The translations under genes were made by a program, and so were the position numbers. DNA of 64,000 nucleotides from Hypericum androsaemum (lineage: Eukaryota; Streptophyta; Magnoliopsida; Malpighiales; Hypericaceae). The notes below the pieces were generated by a model. It was not told the origin of the DNA, did no database searches, and saw only the letters and a program-made list of their open reading frames with translations. Below are positions 44,839 to 59,700 of this stretch, piece by piece (position 1 is the stretch's first letter; the number at the start of each line of letters is the position of its first letter). The stretch is from positions 18,288,228-18,352,227 of the forward strand of contig OZ023184.1 of the NCBI GenBank assembly GCA_963995505.1, given 5' to 3'.

Positions 44839-46998
44839 CCAACCCCACAGGACGAATTTTACCATTACCGAACTTTCATGCTCATTTTACCAACACGTAT
44901 GCAAAAAGCGTACCATTTATTCAAGCCAACGCATACCTACAAATTGTAACATAACAGAAAAATTATATTGTATCAACAAACCATTTGATCAAGAGACTAC
45001 ATACCAACTATGGTCGCTGTTTTATTGTTAAATCTAAGGTTTTGCATAGATTGCATCATCAATTTCAGTTTCTTATTTTGAATTTATTTGTGATTATGAA
45101 AATTTCGTAATTTAAGCTTCCCATAACTAGCCACGTTTTTTCCTCCATTTTTGCCTCGTTCCTCTGCCTTCTTAAATTAGGACAAAATTACCTTAGTACC
45201 CCTATTCCTTCTTGTCCAATACGGGCCTGGAGCTCCCTTTACAGGACCGAATCCGGTCTCCACTGTGAATAGTCTAAGTATATAATGTAAAATTACATTT
45301 ATTATCTCTCTTATTTTTAGAGATTATTTTTGTTAATTAGTCTTTTTCGCGCTAAAAACAAAACGTAGCAATCAAGTTATTATTTGGTTGAGACTAGAAC
45401 TTCCTTTTCTAAGATGAAATTTCTATATTAGTCGAGTCACAATTATTGTAAGATTTTATTCCATAATTAGTCATTGGAGTTATTTGATTAATGAATTGGC
45501 TCAACCAATCAACATCACTCTTGTAGATCGACCGAGACATACCAAGTCATTTAATGACTTGGCATCGAAGAACCAAAATAAAATTTCTCTCTTAAAACCT
45601 CTATATTAGAATGAGTATGGTATAACCCCTCCTCTATTACCATGTTAAATCTTGATGATTTGTGCAGCTCCTTGCTGCTGTAATTTCTGCAGATGAAAAG
45701 CCCGTGGCTGCCTCCTGAATGCTGCATCTTCCTGTTGCTGTTGATTTTTTTTTTTTGGGGTGAAATTCTGCTGCTGTTGATGACTATGCAACAACAGATC
45801 TTGCTGCCACAAATTTTGCCGAGGAGGAAAAAATGCAGCAGCTGGAAAAAGGCTTCGAGTTCTAAGCTCGACAAAGGGAAGGCCATCCAACAGACTTTGA
45901 CAAGATAAGTTCGCGAACAGGAAAATTAACGAGTGAAGCAGCTGCTCTTAGTATGATTCGAGTGCAAAACTTGACAATTAAGGCTCCAAGTAGGCCAACC
46001 GTGGACACCACTCTCTCGCTGATAATTGATGAAACTGAAGTGCAAGATGATGCTCGAGAAGAGGAGCTTGCAAATCAGGCATGGAGTTTGGTCGTAAGAA
46101 TGTGCTTCACTTGAGAGGAAGAAGTTTCAACCATCCTACACAGGCTATTTGGAAAGGCTTAAAATGAGAAATAGAATTCTTTTCCGGAGTTTTAAAAAAC
46201 TTAGTCTGTTTGGAATCAAATATTTTCGGAAAGAAATTCCTATTTTGTTTAAAAGTTCAGATTTAGAATTTCTTTAAAATTAGGTCAGATTTGTAGGGGA
46301 CTAAACCGAATTTAGTATAAAATATCTATTATACTCTTTGAATGAAACTTTTCTATCTCACCTGAGATTGTTAAGAGGGTGTTTATATAATATTTCAAAT
46401 CAATTCTCAAAATTTAACTTATGGTTCCAAACAAGAAAATAGGAAAGTGATTCCTTTCCATTACCATTAGAAATTGTAAATGAAATTCTTTTCCTGTCGG
46501 AATTAGTTCCAAACATGCAGACAATGAATCAAGGATGCCGCTAGGGGAAAAGATCGTAGAAGATACTTCGACCCCCCATAATTCGATGCTCCACATATAA
46601 TAGGCATTTAAGATTGTTATTAGGGCGTAACTAAGGGTTTATGTTTGTCAACAGGACAATGTGGTGTTTTTGTGATAATTTTGGAACAATTAGTTTTTAT
46701 AATGATATTTAATTATCTAGTACCTTAGGTACTTATGTGTTATACTCAATATACAGATGATTTAATTACCTTGTAATTATCATTTGGTAGTTTTTTTAAA
46801 GAGTAATAAAATTTTGTTTATAAAAATATCGAATTAGCAATGTTATAGTTGAGTAGGGTACATAATGTCAGTTAGTAAGCACAAATAGACATGGACATTT
46901 TTATCTCAAAAAATTCAAAAACAATTCTTAATGAACTATTTAAAATTATTGCTGCACGTCATTCATGGCTAGATAAACGATTTTAGAATATAAAAAAA
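44713..46998. other. Intergenic DNA, no gene recognised
   Basis: AT-rich DNA beginning at the right edge of the pararetroviral array. It holds a (TA)n tract (about 44798-44837). Short frames at 45551-45908 overlap on both strands, contain simple Gln/Leu-rich codon runs and have no recognisable domain. I see no gene. Confidence 0.5.
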
Positions 46999-48183
46999 GA
47001 GTAAATTGTCCTCAGGTCTCTGGTGTTTGCTTAAATCACTATTTTTATCCCTGCTGTTTCAAAATTAAAATTTTAGTCCCTCTAGTTTGCTTTTATTGTA
47101 CTGTAAGGTCCATAAGAGTCAACCGCTGATGTCATCGGTCAAAATAATTTTAAAATGACAGTTTTACCCTTATAATAAAAAACAAAAAGTTTCGATCATC
47201 TTCTCCGGCACTCCGGTCATCTTTTTCGGCCACAATCTGGTGCCTCCAAACCCTAGCTCGCCGAGCCATCCCTCTCCTTTCCTCGCCGAGCCATCCATCC
47301 GGTTAATTTCAAAATGAACCATAACGAAGACATGCTCGTAGCTTTTGAACACGCGGTCATTGGGTTGGAGGAACCCGACCACTCTGTACCCGATAGAGGC
47401 GGCCTCCGCCTCCTTCTCTTCCCCCGTGTACTCCTTCACCGGACCGGTCACCACCGCGACTCCCTCCTCGTACTTGCACTCGCCATCCTCCCCTTCGCTG
47501 CCCTCTTCTTCCTCGTCATCGTTGTCCTCGAGGAGGAGCGGAGGAGAAATGGCGGCGGGAGAAATGAGGGTCGAGGAAGGACCTGGAGGAGAAGACGGCG
47601 GGATTGTGTTTGGGAGTGAGGCGAGAGAAGGTGGGGCCCAGAGGGATGGGGTTAGAGGGGAAAGGAGGAGGAGGGGGCGAGGAGAGGAGAGGGATGGCTC
47701 GGCGAGCTAGGGTTTAGAGGCACCGGATTGTGGCCGGAGGAGAGGAGAGGGATTCCTCGTCATCGTTGTCCTCAAGGAGGAGCGGAGGAGAAATGGCGGC
47801 GGGAGAAATGAGGGCCGAGGAAGGACCTGGAGGAGAAGACGGCGGGATTGTGTTTGGGAGTGAGTCGAGAGAAGGTGGGGCCCAGAGGGATGGGGTTAGA
47901 GGGGAAAGGAGGAGGAGGGGCGAGGAGAGGAGAGGGATGGCTCGGCGAGCTAGGGTTTAAAGGCACCGGATTGTGGCCGGAAAAGATGACCAGAACTTTT
48001 TTTTTATTATAAGGGTAAAACTATCATTTTGAAATTTTTTTGACCGATGACATCAGCGGTTGACTCTTAGGGACCTTAGAGTATAATAAAAATAAATTAG
48101 GGGGACTAAAATTTTGATTTTGAAACAGCAGGAATAAAAATAATGGTTTAAGAAAATACCGGAGACCTGAGGGCAATTTGCTC
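46999..48183. mobile_element. Non-autonomous Mutator-like element with long terminal inverted repeats
   Basis: Terminal inverted repeats of about 250-280 bp (left 46999-47280, right 47930-48183) begin with GAGTAAATTG and end with its near-complement CAATTTGCTC. The flanks carry TATAAAAAA(A) on the left (46989-46998) and TATAAAAAA on the right (48184-48192), a likely 9-bp target duplication with one slipped A. The inside is GC-rich and contains a 245-bp direct repeat (47511-47755 and 47756-47985). No transposase is present. A captured host fragment (Pack-MULE type) is possible; the GC-rich inner frames are not supported as genes. Confidence 0.75.
47511..47985. repeat. 245-bp direct repeat inside the Mutator-like element
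   Basis: Two units start at 47511 and 47756 with 'cctcgtcatcgttgtcctc' and stay alike for about 230-245 bp with few substitutions. The right end of each unit contains the inner part of the right terminal repeat ('ggctcggcgagctagggttt'), so the duplication probably arose within the element. Confidence 0.8.
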
Positions 48184-50464
48184 TATAAAAAATGTTCATC
48201 CAATGGGCTCTATTGCATTCGATCTCATACAGAAAATTTGATTTATGTTCTGGATCCAAAATCATCCCAGGCTGAATTGCACCGCCATAAAAATCTACCA
48301 AATTTTAGGTCTGATCATTTTGTCCTTGCTCTGTGCAGGCCATTATTTTGCCGTACTGACCAGAAATGAATTAATGAGAATTATACGGAAAGAGCAACGA
48401 AGATTGAACAAAGTGTGTGTCCGGGCTGTTCTTTTTTGGTGTAAAATGCAGAAGGTACTCAATATGGGTGAGCAGTTTAATGTTCTTGCTTCAAAGTGTG
48501 CTTGGACAGGAAATATTCGTACATTACTGGCTCCACTTCCATCTGCATGTTTTTTTAGTGTGTATATGGAGATTACCGCATTAGTTTTGAGTGTTTGAAA
48601 CCGACCACACACAGATTCAAACACTCAAAACTTTGTCGAATTCTATTTTTATCAATAAGAAGACTGCGTTGCTTTAATAAATTGTATAATATATAATATC
48701 CAAATCCAAGAACATGAGGAGTCACGAGAAAGTCCAAGTGCCTTCATCTATTTAATAAGATAATTTCTGAAAGCGAAACGGCAAATTTTGGAATATATAT
48801 ACCAAAGGAATATGATACAAACCCGGCCAACGATGTGACGAGACATGACTACGAAATGTTGAAATCTCAGATCGTTCTAAATTATTTCGTGATGGAAGAT
48901 TGTACTTCATAAGGCTATTAGGATTCATATCAGGACAATTCAGTCAACTTCGCTAATTTTTTATATTCAGCATTTTTCCTAAAATAGAAAATTGGACGGG
49001 ATATGGTTTGACCTAATTATTAAATGAATGATACAGTATATCTGTTATAAAAAATTATAAATTTCCATAATAGTTTTTTTTGATAATTTTCTATTTGTTA
49101 ATGCTCGTTATGCTGGGAGTCAAGACTACCACTAAAATTAGTGATAAAAAAAGTTGAGTATTTGAATCGTTTGAATTGCTACCCACACGGTAGTTCCTAC
49201 TAACTGCATTATAGATATATGAATAATTCTGTGTAAGAAAATAAATTTTACAATAATTGGAAAGATCATTTGCAAATCACCTCAACTTATCTGTATGTCA
49301 TTCGTTCAAGTGGTAAGAAACTTATTTTTTTCTTAAATTTTTTTTTGGGTACATGTCTTATGACCGATTGTGCAAGTTTATTGTTATCGAAGATTAAAAA
49401 AAATCTATTTTGTTATGTGCACAATATAATTAAGTGCAAACTTTGTGTTCTTATTGCTAAAAAACAATGTACAGCCGGCCAATTCTGCTGCCATTAATGA
49501 CAATTTATCTTATCTCAACTACACGGCGTGTATACCGTGGAATTGATTGGAATATCAATGCACAGACGATTGCTTCCATTTTAATTTTGTGTATCCAATA
49601 TACTTTTAAAATAACACATGGGGGCTAAAAGGTATTAATTTGGTATGACATATTTCTACCACATCACACATTTATGTTGTCTATTATATTCACCATCTAT
49701 TATCTGCTTTTCATTACATAATAACTACTAAAATTTTCAAGTGCGTGATGAATTAATTGTTCTTAAAAGAGTGTCTGTATAGTTAAAAAAATCACAATAT
49801 CTACTAAATAATTGATCCATTCGCTCTGCTTTCATTTTTACTTGGGTCTTTACATTAATTTAACCTATCTTCTGATGATTTACAAACAAACACGGCCAAA
49901 GAATAGTGGCTAGACTTTAAAATAGCATAAATTTGGTAGATGGGTAGCACATTCAATTTGGTGTCCCTTTATTTCCCCGTGATGAGGGGAAAGCTCTGCA
50001 CTCGCTGTCACGACGTTATCACAAGCCGGGCTGGCAACTTTCTTAGACCCGACTCGAGTACTATCGAACATTATTTATTATGGTTTTTGCAATAGTGTCG
50101 TGACGTCCCTGAATATCATTTCAGCACCACTTGGTGTAGAAAAAAGTTCATATCGCCGAAAGCTGAAACTACGACAGATTGGAATTCACTCACAGGCTGC
50201 AAATTGGATTTGCAATCCAGTACACCACGAACAAGTTGCCAACGGAATTCAAGTCCGAGAGAACCGACACGAGGCCTAAGCAATTCGAGTAACGTCATTA
50301 TAAACAAGTTCAAGCCGAAAGTTAGTTGCTAACCGTTGGGCCACAGTTCGATGATTCACGACCTGCTCGAGTTGGAAGCGACGAGATAACAGGTCTAGCG
50401 GGTTGATAAAATTAGAGCCAGCAGAATGCCAAGAGAAGCAGAGAACGGATGCGGTCAGCACTTC
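48184..50464. other. Intergenic DNA, no gene recognised
   Basis: AT-rich DNA. A perfect 17-bp-arm hairpin lies at about 48582-48633. Short open frames (for example 48245-48598) show no recognisable domain, and their codon use looks random. The last 300 bp or so probably include the 3' UTR of the aminotransferase gene that ends at 50465. Confidence 0.5.
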
Positions 50465-53750
<3,286 letters not shown>

Positions 53751-53987
53751 CTTTCTTTTTGGTTGGTGGGTTTTGGGTTTCACTTCACTAGTTCAGACAG
53801 ACAGAGAACCAGTAGGAAACTGGAAAACCCTTTTGGTTGACTTTTTTGTTCACGGTCTTAAGTAGTTGACCGCTCGGCCCATTTCTAAGCCAATTTGTCT
53901 CTTAAGGCTCGGCCCAGAAACAAAAACCCTTTTTCCTTCTACCTTTTGGTGAGAAGGGTTTAGGGAGAGGAAGAAGAAAGGGAAGAA
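53751..53987. promoter_or_regulatory. Shared divergent promoter region
   Basis: Only 237 bp separate the start codons of DAP (minus) and the NFD6-like gene (plus). Two GGCCCA words (about 53876 and 53910) resemble site II/TCP-binding elements common in genes for organellar proteins. No clear TATA box is seen. Bidirectional action is inferred from spacing. Confidence 0.55.
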
Positions 53988-55767
53988 ATGGCGGGGATTG
54001 GAGGGAGAATAGCTCTCCGTTTATCTTCATCATGTGCAAAGACCCTTTTGACCCGCCCATCCGCAAAGGCCTCGCCTTTTGCTTCGAAATCAGCTCATAA
54101 GCTTGGTGGGCCATCCCCATCTCCCCTCCCCCGGCCGCTCTCCTTCTCCAGGTTATCCTTTTGCTAGTTTCTGTAGCCCTCGGAAATAATTCTTGCGTGG
54201 CTCTAGTCCATTGCAATCGCACCATAGATGATGCAATGTTAATAAAGTTTGTGCCTTTGAGTGTGGTAAAGCGTAGAAGCGGGTCGTGGTAGAACAATTC
54301 TGTCCACGAGTTACTCGTTTCGTTGGGATGTTTGCTGTTTTTCTGACGAGAATGTTAATCCGAGTTGCGTTCTTGTAGGGTTCCGGTGGAGTTGGGGGGC
54401 GCCCTGTCTTTGATGCCGTTGCATAGCATTACAGCGTCCGCCTTGTTCACTTCGTTGCTGTCGCTGCAGAAGGACAAGTGGGGGTGCCTATCGGAAGGTA
54501 CTGTTATAAGCCCCTCATTTCTAGTTGGATTTGATAATATCCTCTGCTAGTGTAGGATCCTTAGTACGTAGAGTTTTTTGTGTGGAAAAAGTTGGGTGCA
54601 TTGATCTAGTAGCTTGTGCTGGGAGAAGGGGTTGATTGCCATCCTTTTCCTGTGAACACGTCCAACTTTTAATCGAAGACATAACCAAATTGTTATGGAC
54701 TTGTTGAAGGAATCTGATGAAAAAGTATACGATGCGAGTGTGTGATGTGCAAGTCAATTTTGGGTGCTTTATGTTATTATGAAAGTAAATCCGTGACCAA
54801 CTAGTTGTAAAGATATCTGCCCTTTTGATAGTTGGAATCCTTAATTAGTAGATCTGCTTGCGGATGGGCATATTGCCTTTGTTATTTTGCTTCTACTTCT
54901 GTGGGGAGATTCTTTTTTGTACTGGTCCATGAGGAGATTCTGTAGCAACAATTGCTTCATCTTCTCCCTCTCCTTTGATGCGTAATGCTTAAGTTCTGCA
55001 TCTTTCCCGGCCTATTGGATTGGTGAATGGTGTCTGGTTCATGTCAAAACAATTTTTTGCAAATTGATCTGTATTGGTCAGTTTATGTCACTTAACATGA
55101 ATGTTCAAGTAAACTCAGTGGCATACTCTATGCTGGATTTTGTCATCAGGGCTCGAAAGTTTCATTTTTTTTTGTGCGTCCAAAGCTTAAGCACTGCAAA
55201 GAAAGCATGTCTGGTGAAATAGCTTTTTCTTCGGGTTTGATCATGTAAAGATATTGGTATGACATTTTGGATCTTGACCTCATTCATACGCTGAAAAGCT
55301 TTATAGATGTTGAGTGTTGACTCGGATCAGCAAGATTAAGGTTCCAATAGAACCTGTCGTAGCCTTTCTTCAGGTTAGCATTGTCAATGCTAGCCCCCTG
55401 CACTCCCCAGATATTCTACCAAATTCTATTAACTACTGATGTATCTCAAAGATCTTTTGTGTTAGGCAAGTTTTGTTAATGCAGGAAACAAGCAGCTTAT
55501 GACCTGCTGGATATATTTAAAAACCTAAAACTTGGGCATTCTATTGGTTAGCTCATCTTATGAATCACACATGTGTCCTGGGAAACTGAATGTGATGAAT
55601 GATTCGAGGTTAGCAAGATGCAACGGTGTTGCTAATCTGTTTGATCTGTATTACTAGATCACTGAATTCTGACAAACTCTCTGTTTAGCTGTGTAGATAT
55701 TTTGGAATTTTTTTAATAACATTCTTGATGTTTTTGAACCCTGACAGGATTTGCTACGCCTCTATAG
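53988..55767 (+). CDS. NFD6: NUCLEAR FUSION DEFECTIVE 6-like protein, mitochondrial
   Basis: Small plant protein of about 100 aa in three exons: 53988-54151, 54379-54497 and a 20-bp last exon 55748-55767 that ends the protein in G-F-A-T-P-L-stop. The N-terminal 55 residues are rich in Arg, Ser, Ala and Pro without acidic residues, typical of a mitochondrial presequence. The conserved core is V-P-V-E-L-G-G-A...L-H-S-I-T-A-S-A-L, then W-G-C-L-S-E-G, as in Arabidopsis NFD6, which is needed for polar nuclear fusion in the embryo sac. The molecular role is unknown. The second intron is about 1.25 kb. Naming is by family; the precise paralogue is uncertain. Confidence 0.85.
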
Positions 55768-56938
55768 CACGGCTTCCGGACATCACTCGTGGCTGTCCAT
55801 CGACGGGAGAGACTGTTTGCTCGCCATCGATGTTGTCAGAACCAAACATCTGTAGAACTTCAAGGGAAGTTGAGTTTGCACTTTGTAATCTTCCCAATAC
55901 ACCGTTGCTCAGGGTGGGTGAATGTCCTGGGCTCTACCAAACACTCGTTTTCTATTATTGAATTTGAGGCCACGGTTCATTTCCTGTATTTGTTCTCAGT
56001 TATTTAGATGCTCACAAAGTTTCTGCATTTGTTGTTTTCTTTGGGCCTTCAGCCCGTTTCACATTCATTTGGAACCCAAATTGCAATATTAGGCCCATGT
56101 TCCAGGAAGAATTTTCCATCACTTGATATATTCTAATGACAATACCGTGGATCTTAGAATTTATTCTCTCTTTTTTCGGTTTTATTGAAAAATTAATAAT
56201 TCAAATATTGCCACAGCTATCATAAACGAAAATGCTACTCTGATTTGTCTTATCACTTTTCTCTCCCTAAAGATTACTTTGTCTAAATCCTTTTTAATTT
56301 GCCGAATCATGTTTACACAAATTGAGACATGGTCTAGCTGGCAGAGGCTTAAAAAAGTCGGGTGAGTAAATTGGAACTAGCCTAGTTCAACTCTCAAGTC
56401 ATAAAAGGTTAAAAAGAGGGAAAAATTGATATCATTGATCTAAGTCTTCTTATTTTGAATCAATTCCTAAGAGAGAAAAAAAAAACATTTCTACCGATTT
56501 TGTCAAAGAAAATAGAATCTATTTTCATATTTAGAACCAAAAGTTCAACATAGAAATTGATTTGTATGTCTTTCGATTAAAACATGCAAAAATAAAGAAT
56601 ATAACTGACTCTTCACGAATCACTTTTATTTAACATTAATTTTTTTCATTTATAAAATTTGAATCAATTTTTTTACCATTCGGATTGATTTACAAATTCC
56701 CTTTAGATAAAATAAACAATAGGGAAAACCGCAGGACACGGGGCTTGCCTATTCCTAATAATTCCCAACCCATAAATTTCAAAAACCAAAGATAAAATGA
56801 CGTCACCACCTTACCCAAAAATTCGACCGTTGCTCCTCCAACGGTCCAAAACCAACCACACCAGCCCCACTTTTTTTTTAAACAACCCTCCATAGCTTCC
56901 CTTCCCTTGCACAATTCTCTATCAAAACCCACAAAACA
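55768..56938. other. 3' UTR of NFD6-like and promoter of DUF936 gene
   Basis: No gene is seen. Frames at 55725-56007 extend the last NFD6-like exon out of frame and are not separate genes. From about 56700 the sequence is CCA-rich and leads into the DUF936 start codon at 56939. Confidence 0.5.
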
Positions 56939-58853
56939 ATGGCGGCGCTAGCTCCGGGGGTGATACTGAAGCTGATAGAGGGTATGGAGACGGGGGTGAA
57001 GCCGACGGGGGAGCACCGGAGCTCCCTTCTCCAGGTCACCGACATCGTCCCGGCCGACCTCGACGAGAAGAGCCTCTTCCCCAAACAGGGCTTCTTCATC
57101 AAGGTCTCGGACTCTTCCCATTCCATCTACGCATCCTTGCCTTCCCACCAGGACGACATCGTCTTGAGCAACAGGATGCAGCTCGGGCAGTTCATCCACG
57201 TGGACCGCCTCGAGCCGGGGGAGCCTGTCCCTGTCATCGTCGGGGCCAAGCTGCTCCCCGGGAGGCACCCTCTCGTGGGGACCCCGGAGCCGCTGAGCGT
57301 GGGCGGGAAGGGGAGGCGCGGGTCGTGGGAGGACGCTCCGGTGATGAGGGTGATCGATTTTGAGCAGTGCACGCCGGTGAAGCAGAGGGCCGGGAGGCAG
57401 AGTGTCGCTACTCCGGCGAGGATGATGGTTAGGAAGAGCTGCGTGGCGGGGCCGCCGGGCTCTGGTTCGTTTTTTCCCAGGAGCAAGAGTACTGTCTGTG
57501 ATCGAGACAAGAGATTGACTGTTTCCTCTCCTTTCCACTTATCTGTAGGTACTTTTTTCCTCTTTTGTGCAGTTTTTGCTTTTAGTAATCCGACCCGCTT
57601 GAACCTGTATTAGTCGGGTTATTGAATGGCTTTCTTTGAGAAGATTCTAAAGTTTGTTGTTGCTCATGTTGCAGGAAAAGAAGAGCTCTAGTCCTCCTCC
57701 TAGTTTGAGGAAGGCCAGAGCCGCGGCTTCCCTCAAATTGTGCGGGAAAACTCAGAATCAACCCGAGCCAAAGTCCGCGATGGAGCAGGAGTCTCAGTAT
57801 GGTAGCTCAGCTTCCAAGAATGGCACTGATCCGTCGATGAACTTACCGGGGAGGTTGAGCATGCTTGGAGAGGTAACCACACAAAAATTTCAGCTTTTTT
57901 GAATGTTGATGCCTTCAGACCGAACTGGAACTAATTAGCTGTTTCAATTGATGACAGGAAGCTGTCCAGCAGCGGGAAACAGCTCAGAGGATAGCCTTGC
58001 AAGCACTCAGAGATGCATCAGCTACCGATACTCTAGTCCGATTGCTCAAGTACTAATTACTGCTGATCGACCTGTTGGATCATTTAGATGTATTGCCCTT
58101 GATCTTGGTAGTGATTTGCTTAGGACTAATTGATTGGATGTTGTGTTTAGGACGCTTTCGAACCTGAGCAAATCCGCGAAACCAGATGCCCCGGCTGCCT
58201 GTTTCGATCAGTTCCTGGAGTTCCATCATGAGATTTCAAGGGCGGTAACCGAAATGGTGTCAATCCAAGCTGTTGCCGAGGTTGCTCAGACCCCGAAGAT
58301 CGGTAAGAATGAGAAGCAGCAGCAGCAGCAGCAAGAAGAAGAATCATCGATATTACACGAGATCAAGCTGAATTCCCTTGATCAATCGAGGAACTCGGAG
58401 CTAAACTCGTCGAGGAGAAGATTAGCCCTTTACAAATCAATTGCTGGTTTTCCTGCCAGAAGTGAGCAGAGGACCACCAACAAAGGTGCATCCACCCCAC
58501 TTGGAAAGCTGCCTCTTAGAGCTACCACTGAGAACGACGAGAACAAGAGACCGGCCGCGGCTGCATCATCATCCAGCAGTCTCAGCAGCACGATCAGACT
58601 GGGAAAGCAGATCGAAATCGAGTCGGGAAATTGGTTCATGGAGTTCCTAGAGAAGGCCCTTGAAAATGGCATGAAGAAGTCCAAAACCAATGATGATGGT
58701 GGGGATGGTAAGAGAGGAGTAGTACCTCAGGCACTGATACTGATGGTCATAAACTGGGTTGAGGTGGAGCAATGTGATGCTACCAAGAGACCAGTTCACC
58801 CAAAGGCCAGCCAAATTGCCAGAAAGTTGAGGATCAAGATGAAGAATCCTTGA
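56939..58853 (+). CDS. DUF936 family protein
   Basis: Plant-specific DUF936 protein of about 532 aa. Four exons inferred: 56939-57544, 57675-57872, 57958-58049 and 58151-58853; the phases agree (0, 0, 2). The first 130 residues are the conserved part ([26 protein letters not shown]), followed by low-complexity Ser/Lys/Pro regions, a poly-Gln run from a CAG repeat (about 58318-58333) and a helical C-terminus with [10 protein letters not shown]. Function is unknown; some members are thought to act with microtubules, which cannot be tested here. If the intron 1 donor were the GT at 57549, a stop would follow at once, so 57544 is preferred. Confidence 0.85.
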
Positions 58854-59700
58854 GCTTGTCTTGTCATAAACTTGGGGTTTGTGTTTGGTTTGTTTGTGGC
58901 ATTCACAAAGTTTCCCACTTGAGATGAAATCTTGTATCTAGCAATTAGTATTCTCTGTTGATGTGAGAGTTTTGAGTTATTTTGGAAATTCTTTGTTTCT
59001 GGTTCTGCTGAATAATATTTATCTTTTCGAAGATTTCTGTTTATGCTTGCAGCGCAAATTTCAAAAATTTCCCAATATCCAAATATTTTTAGTAAAACTC
59101 TTGTATTAAGAGTTGAGAGCACCATCTAACTCTTGTAAAATTTTAGTAATATTTTCATGGAGTCATTTCAGAACAGTTTTTTATATTCTTAAAATTTGAA
59201 TTCAAGTTATTTATCACTTGAACTAACTCTTGTGGACAAAACTGAGAGTTGGACTTTTTTTTTTAGGGATAGAGTTGGGCCATATTTTTTTTGAGGGATA
59301 TTGTTTACATTAGCAAAGTTTGAGTTCAAGTTCTTTATTACTTGAACTAATTCTCGTCGAGAAACGCAACTATAGGCCTACGAGTCCATGCGATAGACAT
59401 CGGAAAGCCCATGAATTTATACTGTCAGGCCCTATTTTAGGGAACGACTCTCCTAAAAATATATTTTAGATCCGTAAAATTTAAGTTCAATTTGTTTATC
59501 ACTAAGAACGACTCTCGTAAAACCGACTATAGGCCTATGAGAGTCTATGCGCTAGACTTGGATAAAGCCCACGAGTCCATACTTGAATAAGCCGAGAAAA
59601 GGCCCATAGTGGTCCAATTATCCCAACCCCAAAACCAGCCGCGAAGCCTCTTTCCCCCTCCACTCTCAATCCACCACTCTCGCCGTTTCCGAACCCAACA
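58854..59700. other. Spacer with degenerate repeats, PRP17 promoter
   Basis: Holds the 3' UTR of the DUF936 gene, then three diverged copies of a repeat with 'ttcaagt-attatcacttgaactaactct' character (about 59195, 59325, 59480). GGCCCA/AGCCCA words occur upstream of the PRP17 start (for example at 59602). No gene is seen. Confidence 0.5.

Noticed and set aside
45551..45908. Possible small gene with Gln/Leu-rich frames on both strands
   Set aside because: Overlapping frames on both strands with simple codon runs; no start context, domain or splice pattern supports a gene.
47314..47960. GC-rich frames inside the Mutator-like element
   Set aside because: They follow from the high GC content and the direct repeat, and change frame between the two units.
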